38,032 bases of DNA. Origin: DASYTH01 sp035762905. Lineage in GTDB: Bacteria; Actinomycetota; Actinomycetes; Mycobacteriales; Pseudonocardiaceae. Below, one piece after another: positions 35,135 to 38,032 of the stretch. Within the stretch, counting starts at the first letter, position 1, and each line of letters opens with the position of its first letter. The DNA lies in contig NZ_DASUCC010000168.1 in assembly GCF_035762905.1 (NCBI RefSeq), positions 1 through 38,032 on the forward strand, given 5' to 3'. The translations under genes were made by a program, and so were the position numbers. The notes beneath the pieces are model-generated. The model worked only from the letters and a program-made list of their open reading frames with translations. It ran no database searches and was not told the origin of the DNA.

Positions 35135-35976
35135 TGCGGGACAAGCGGATGACCGCCGCCGAGGCGGTGGCCGAGTTGGCCGACGGGATGACCGTCGGCA
35201 TCGGCGGCTGGGGTTCCCGGCGCAAGCCGATGGCCCTGGTGCGCGAGATCCTCCGGTCCCCGGTGCGCGATCTCACCGTGGTCTCCTACGGCGGACCGGA
35301 CGTCGGGCTGCTGTGCGCGGCCGGCAAGGTCCGCACGGTCGTCTACGGATTCGTGTCGCTGGACTCGATTCCCTACGACCCGTGGTTTCGCCGGGTGCGG
35401 GAGTCGGGCGCGGTCCAGACCCGCGAGCTGGACGAGGGAATGCTCTACTGTGGACTGAACGCGGCCGGCCAACGGCTGCCGTTCCTGCCGATCCGGGCCG
35501 GGCTGGGCTCGGACGTGCTGCGGCTGGACCCGAGCCTGCGCACGGTGCGCTCACCGTACGACGGTGAGGAGTTGGTGGCCATGCCGGCACTGCACCTGGA
35601 CGTCGCACTGGTGCACCTCAACCGGGCCGACCGGCACGGCAACGCCCAGTACCTCGGCCCGGACCCGTACTTCGACGACGTGTTCTGCCTGGCCGCCAAA
35701 CGCCGCTTCGTCTCCTGCGAACGGGTGCTGGACACCGCGGAGCTGACCGCCGCGGCGCCGGTGCAGTCGTTGCTGCTCAACCGGATGATGGTGGACGGGG
35801 TGGTGGAGACGCCCGGCGGGGCGCACTTCACCAGCTGCGTACCGGACTACGGCCGGGACGAGCCGTTCCAGCGCCGCTACGCCTCGGCGGCCGCCGACCC
35901 GGCGGAGTGGGACCGGTTCACGGCCGAGTTCCTGTCCGGCACCGAATCCGACTACCAACGCGCGGTGCGATCATGA
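35134..35976 (+). CDS. ipdA: IpdA, alpha subunit of ring C-cleaving hydrolase
   Basis: A 280-residue class I CoA-transferase-fold subunit. GIGGWGSRRKPMALVREILRS, SYGGPDVGLLCAAGKV, ELDEGMLYCGLNAAGQRLPF and APGGAH-type TPGGAHFTSCVPDYGRDE match IpdA (Rv3551). With IpdB it hydrolyses the C ring of COCHEA-CoA despite its CoA-transferase ancestry. A Glu required by the family is probably the one in DEGML, by my recollection only. The ATG at 35134 overlaps the echA20 stop by one base; GTG at 35131 is possible. It overlaps ipdB by four bases (ATGA). Confidence 0.93.
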   Translation: MRDKRMTAAEAVAELADGMTVGIGGWGSRRKPMALVREILRSPVRDLTVVSYGGPDVGLLCAAGKVRTVVYGFVSLDSIPYDPWFRRVRESGAVQTRELDEGMLYCGLNAAGQRLPFLPIRAGLGSDVLRLDPSLRTVRSPYDGEELVAMPALHLDVALVHLNRADRHGNAQYLGPDPYFDDVFCLAAKRRFVSCERVLDTAELTAAAPVQSLLLNRMMVDGVVETPGGAHFTSCVPDYGRDEPFQRRYASAAADPAEWDRFTAEFLSGTESDYQRAVRS

Positions 35977-36680
35977 CACGGGCGGACGTGTGCGCCGTCG
36001 CCTGCGCGGAGTTGTTCCGCGGCGCCGGGGAGATCCTGGCCAGCCCCATGGGCCTGCTGCCCACGCTGGGTGCCCGGCTCGCCCGGTGCACGTTCGAACC
36101 GGACCTGCTGGTCTCCGACGGGGAAGCGCTGCTGCTCGGCGTCGGGCTGTCCACTGTGGAAGGATGGTTGCCGTACCGGAAGGTGTTCGACGTGGTGGCG
36201 CACGGCACCCGGCACGTGGTGATGGGGGCCAACCAGTTGGACCGCAACGGGAACCAGAACATCTCCTGCATCGGTCCGCATGCCCGGCCGGATCGCCAGC
36301 TGCTCGGCTTCCGTGGCGCACCGGGCAACTCGGTCAACCACCGGACCAGCTACTGGGTGCCCCGGCACGCCCGCCGGGTCTTCGTCGACCGGGTCGACGT
36401 GGTGTGCGGCGTGGGTTACGACCGGCCCGGCGCCGGGCGGTTCCACGACGTGTACCGCGTGGTGACCAACCTCGCGGTGCTCGACTTCGCCACCCCGGAC
36501 CGCACCATGCGCCTGGTGTCCGTGCATCCGGGCGTGACCCCGGAGGAGGTGCTGACGCAGACCGGTTTTCCGTTGCACATCGGGGAGATCACCACCACCC
36601 GGGCGCCGACACCGGCCGAGCTGCGGGTGCTTGCCGAGCTGGATCCGGGTGAGCTGCGTGCCCGCGAGGTGCCGCCGTGA
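35973..36680 (+). CDS. ipdB: IpdB, beta subunit of ring C-cleaving hydrolase
   Basis: A 235-residue CoA-transferase beta-type subunit. Motifs GAGEILASPMGLLPTLGARLA, EGWLPYRKVFDVVAHGTRHVVMGANQLDRNGNQ in parts, FRGAPGNSVNHRTSYW and HPGVTPEEVLTQTGFPL match IpdB (Rv3552). It forms the heteromeric hydrolase with IpdA. The ATG at 35973 overlaps the ipdA stop by four bases, and its own stop overlaps ipdC by four, so all three are translationally coupled. Confidence 0.93.
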   Translation: MTRADVCAVACAELFRGAGEILASPMGLLPTLGARLARCTFEPDLLVSDGEALLLGVGLSTVEGWLPYRKVFDVVAHGTRHVVMGANQLDRNGNQNISCIGPHARPDRQLLGFRGAPGNSVNHRTSYWVPRHARRVFVDRVDVVCGVGYDRPGAGRFHDVYRVVTNLAVLDFATPDRTMRLVSVHPGVTPEEVLTQTGFPLHIGEITTTRAPTPAELRVLAELDPGELRAREVPP

Positions 36681-37738
36681 CGATCGAGACCGCGCTCACC
36701 CGCCTGGTCGGCGTGCGCCATCCGGTGGTGCAGACCGGAATGGGCTGGGTGTCCGGTCCCCGCCTGGTCGCCGCCACGGCCGAAGCCGGCGGGCTGGGCA
36801 TCCTCGCCTCCGCCACGATGACCTACCCCGAGTTGGAGGCCGCGATCCGCGAGACGCGCTCCCGCACCGCCGCCCCGTTCGGCGTCAACCTCCGGGCGGA
36901 CGCCGAGGACGCCCCGCGCCGGGTCGAGCTGCTGATCCGCACCGGCGTGCGGGTCGCCTCGTTCGCCCTGGCTCCGAACCAGTCACTGATCGGCCGCCTC
37001 AAGGACGCCGGCGTGGTCGTGATCCCCTCCGTCGGCGCCGTCCGGCACGCCGAGAAGGTCGCGGCCTGGGGCGCCGATGCGGTGATCGTGCAGGGCGCCG
37101 AGGGCGGCGGCCACACCGGCGCCGTCCCGACCACGCTGCTGCTCCCCGCCGTCGTCGACGCCGTCGACATCCCGGTCGTCGCCGCCGGGGGTTTCTTCGA
37201 CGGCCGCGGCCTGGTCGCCGCACTCGCCTACGGAGCCGCCGGCATCGCGATGGGCACCCGTTTCCTGCTCACCCAGGAAAGCCCCGTCCCCGACGCCGTC
37301 AAACAGCTCTACCTGTCGAGCACCCTCACCGACACCATGGTCACCACCGCCGTCGACGGCCTCCCGCACCGGGTCCTGCGCACCGACCTGGTCGACCGCC
37401 TGGCCCGCGCCGGCCGGACCCGCGCCCTCGTCGCCGCGGTGCGCAACGCCACCCGGTTCCGCAAGCTCCACGGCCTGCCCTGGCCCACCTTGCTCCGCGA
37501 GGGCGCCCGCATGCGCCGCGCCCGCGCGCTGCGCTGGCCCCAGGTGATCATGGCCGCCAACACCCCCATGCTCCTCCGGTCGGCACTGGTCCACGGCCAC
37601 ACCGACACCGGAGTCTTCCCCACCGGCCAGGTCACCGGCCTGCTCACCACCCTCCCCACCTGTGAAGCCCTGATCACCTCGATCATCACCCAGGCCCACC
37701 AAACGCTGACCGCCCTACCCAAACCGCCCAGCAACTGA
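36677..37738 (+). CDS. ipdC: IpdC, NMO-like flavin oxidoreductase of ring C/D degradation
   Basis: A 353-residue nitronate-monooxygenase-fold flavoprotein. HPVVQTGMGWVSGPRLVAATAEAGGLGILAS, VQGAEGGGHTGAVPTTLLLPAVV and PVVAAGGFFDGRGLVAALAYGA are its flavin-binding parts. The length and position after ipdA-ipdB identify it as IpdC (Rv3553), proposed to introduce a ring double bond to give HIEC-CoA. GTG at 36677 overlaps the ipdB stop (GTGA). It is the last gene of the operon and is followed by a strong hairpin 31 bp after the stop. Confidence 0.92.
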   Translation: MTIETALTRLVGVRHPVVQTGMGWVSGPRLVAATAEAGGLGILASATMTYPELEAAIRETRSRTAAPFGVNLRADAEDAPRRVELLIRTGVRVASFALAPNQSLIGRLKDAGVVVIPSVGAVRHAEKVAAWGADAVIVQGAEGGGHTGAVPTTLLLPAVVDAVDIPVVAAGGFFDGRGLVAALAYGAAGIAMGTRFLLTQESPVPDAVKQLYLSSTLTDTMVTTAVDGLPHRVLRTDLVDRLARAGRTRALVAAVRNATRFRKLHGLPWPTLLREGARMRRARALRWPQVIMAANTPMLLRSALVHGHTDTGVFPTGQVTGLLTTLPTCEALITSIITQAHQTLTALPKPPSN

Positions 37739-37769
37739 CCGGCCCGAATCGGCAGCTCGGGTGCCGGGG

Positions 37770-37815
37770 CCGGGGACTCGCCGAAAGCTTGCCCGGCCTC
37801 TCGGCGAGTCCCCGG
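37770..37815 (+). terminator. Strong hairpin after ipdC
   Basis: CCGGGGACTCGCCGA (37770-37784) pairs perfectly with 37801-37815 across a 16-base loop, a 15-bp stem. It lies 31 bp past the ipdC stop, so it is a plausible terminator although no T-run follows. Its right arm is part of the first unit of the tandem repeat, so the hairpin may have arisen from an inverted copy of that unit. Confidence 0.6.
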
Positions 37816-37932
37816 TTCCAGCCCAGTGAGTTGCCAGTTCCGGGCCGGCGAGTTGCCGGTTCCGGACCGGCGAGTCCCCGGCTGCAGCCCGGCGAGTGCC
37901 GGTTCCGGCCTGGCGAGTGCCGGTTCCGGTCC
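37803..37932. repeat. Six-unit 21-22 bp tandem repeat
   Basis: Units start at 37803, 37825, 37847, 37869, 37891 and 37912. Each begins GGCGAGT (AGTGAGT in the second) and continues with a CCGGTTCC-type core; the last two are 21 bp, the others 22 bp. The copies are imperfect. No gene is seen from 37739 to the window end; a minus-strand open frame there is just repeat-encoded. The final 60 bases are GC-rich without recognisable content. Confidence 0.75.
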
Positions 37933-38032
37933 CCGGTTGGGATCACCGAGTTGCTGGTGTACCCGGGACGGCCCGGCGCCCGCGGCGCCGGGCCGCGCCG
38001 CAGGCGCGGCCGGCGTACGCGGGCCGGAATCG

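Noticed and set aside
37803..37932. CRISPR array at the right end
   Set aside because: Units are directly adjacent 21-22 bp imperfect repeats with no unique spacers, and no cas gene is present.
37686..37946. Minus-strand open frame of 86 codons over the repeats
   Set aside because: Its repetitive product is created by the tandem repeat and part of it is antisense to ipdC; no ribosome site or domain.

Overview
The window is high-GC actinobacterial DNA (third codon positions almost always G or C, frequent GTG starts, many 1-4 base start/stop overlaps). It carries a large part of a sterol (cholesterol/phytosterol) catabolic cluster. Recognisable homologues lie in almost the same order as in the Mycobacterium tuberculosis Rv3501c-Rv3553 region. 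DUF397/XRE pairs, a DUF5302 protein and the compact layout suggest a Pseudonocardiales-type actinomycete rather than a mycobacterium; this is inference from gene content, not a database result.

Layout. (1) 1-4374, minus strand: a Zn alcohol dehydrogenase, hsd4A, an aldehyde dehydrogenase and an SDR, then the first codons of what is probably yrbE4A (start of the mce4 sterol importer) at the left edge. (2) 4474-8429, plus strand: fadE26-fadE27-fadD17. (3) 8462-9851: small housekeeping-type genes (DUF5302, DUF397, XRE regulator). (4) 10035-19678: a nitronate-monooxygenase-like flavoprotein, fadD19, echA19, another acyl-CoA ligase, a luciferase-like oxidoreductase, a DUF35 protein, ltp4 and ltp3. 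This set is associated with activation and cleavage of C24-branched sterol side chains. (5) 19675-23045: a lipoprotein, a VOC protein, cyp125 and fadA5. (6) 23049-32762: an accessory stretch with a methyltransferase, a LAL/LuxR regulator, a Ddn-like protein, a WD40-KAP NTPase fusion, three small minus-strand genes (two membrane proteins and a peptidoglycan-binding-fold protein) and AlaX. (7) 32777-37738: two SDRs, then echA20-ipdA-ipdB-ipdC for opening of steroid rings C and D. The right end is a six-unit 21-22 bp tandem repeat next to a strong hairpin.

How it works together. CYP125 (perhaps with the extra alcohol and aldehyde dehydrogenases) oxidises the sterol side-chain terminus. FadD19 and FadD17 make CoA thioesters. 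FadE26/FadE27, EchA19, Hsd4A and FadA5 carry out beta-oxidation. The DUF35/Ltp proteins probably perform aldol cleavage of branched chains. EchA20, IpdAB and IpdC degrade the last two rings. KstR-type palindromes (TnnAACnnGTTnnA, exact or with one mismatch) sit in six side-chain promoter regions. The ring C/D divergon at 34.4 kb instead has a different palindrome with KstR2-like half-sites. Genes for kstR, kshA, kstD, hsa, chsE1/E2, chsH and ltp2 are not in the window.

The least explained part is 27187-31900. A 1171-residue protein with about 14 WD40 blades, a KAP-type P-loop NTPase and a membrane hairpin converges on a compact operon of two small membrane proteins and a signal-less peptidoglycan-binding-fold protein. 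It interrupts an otherwise conserved ddn to Rv3548c gene order and is the best candidate here for an undescribed, possibly defensive, membrane-associated system.
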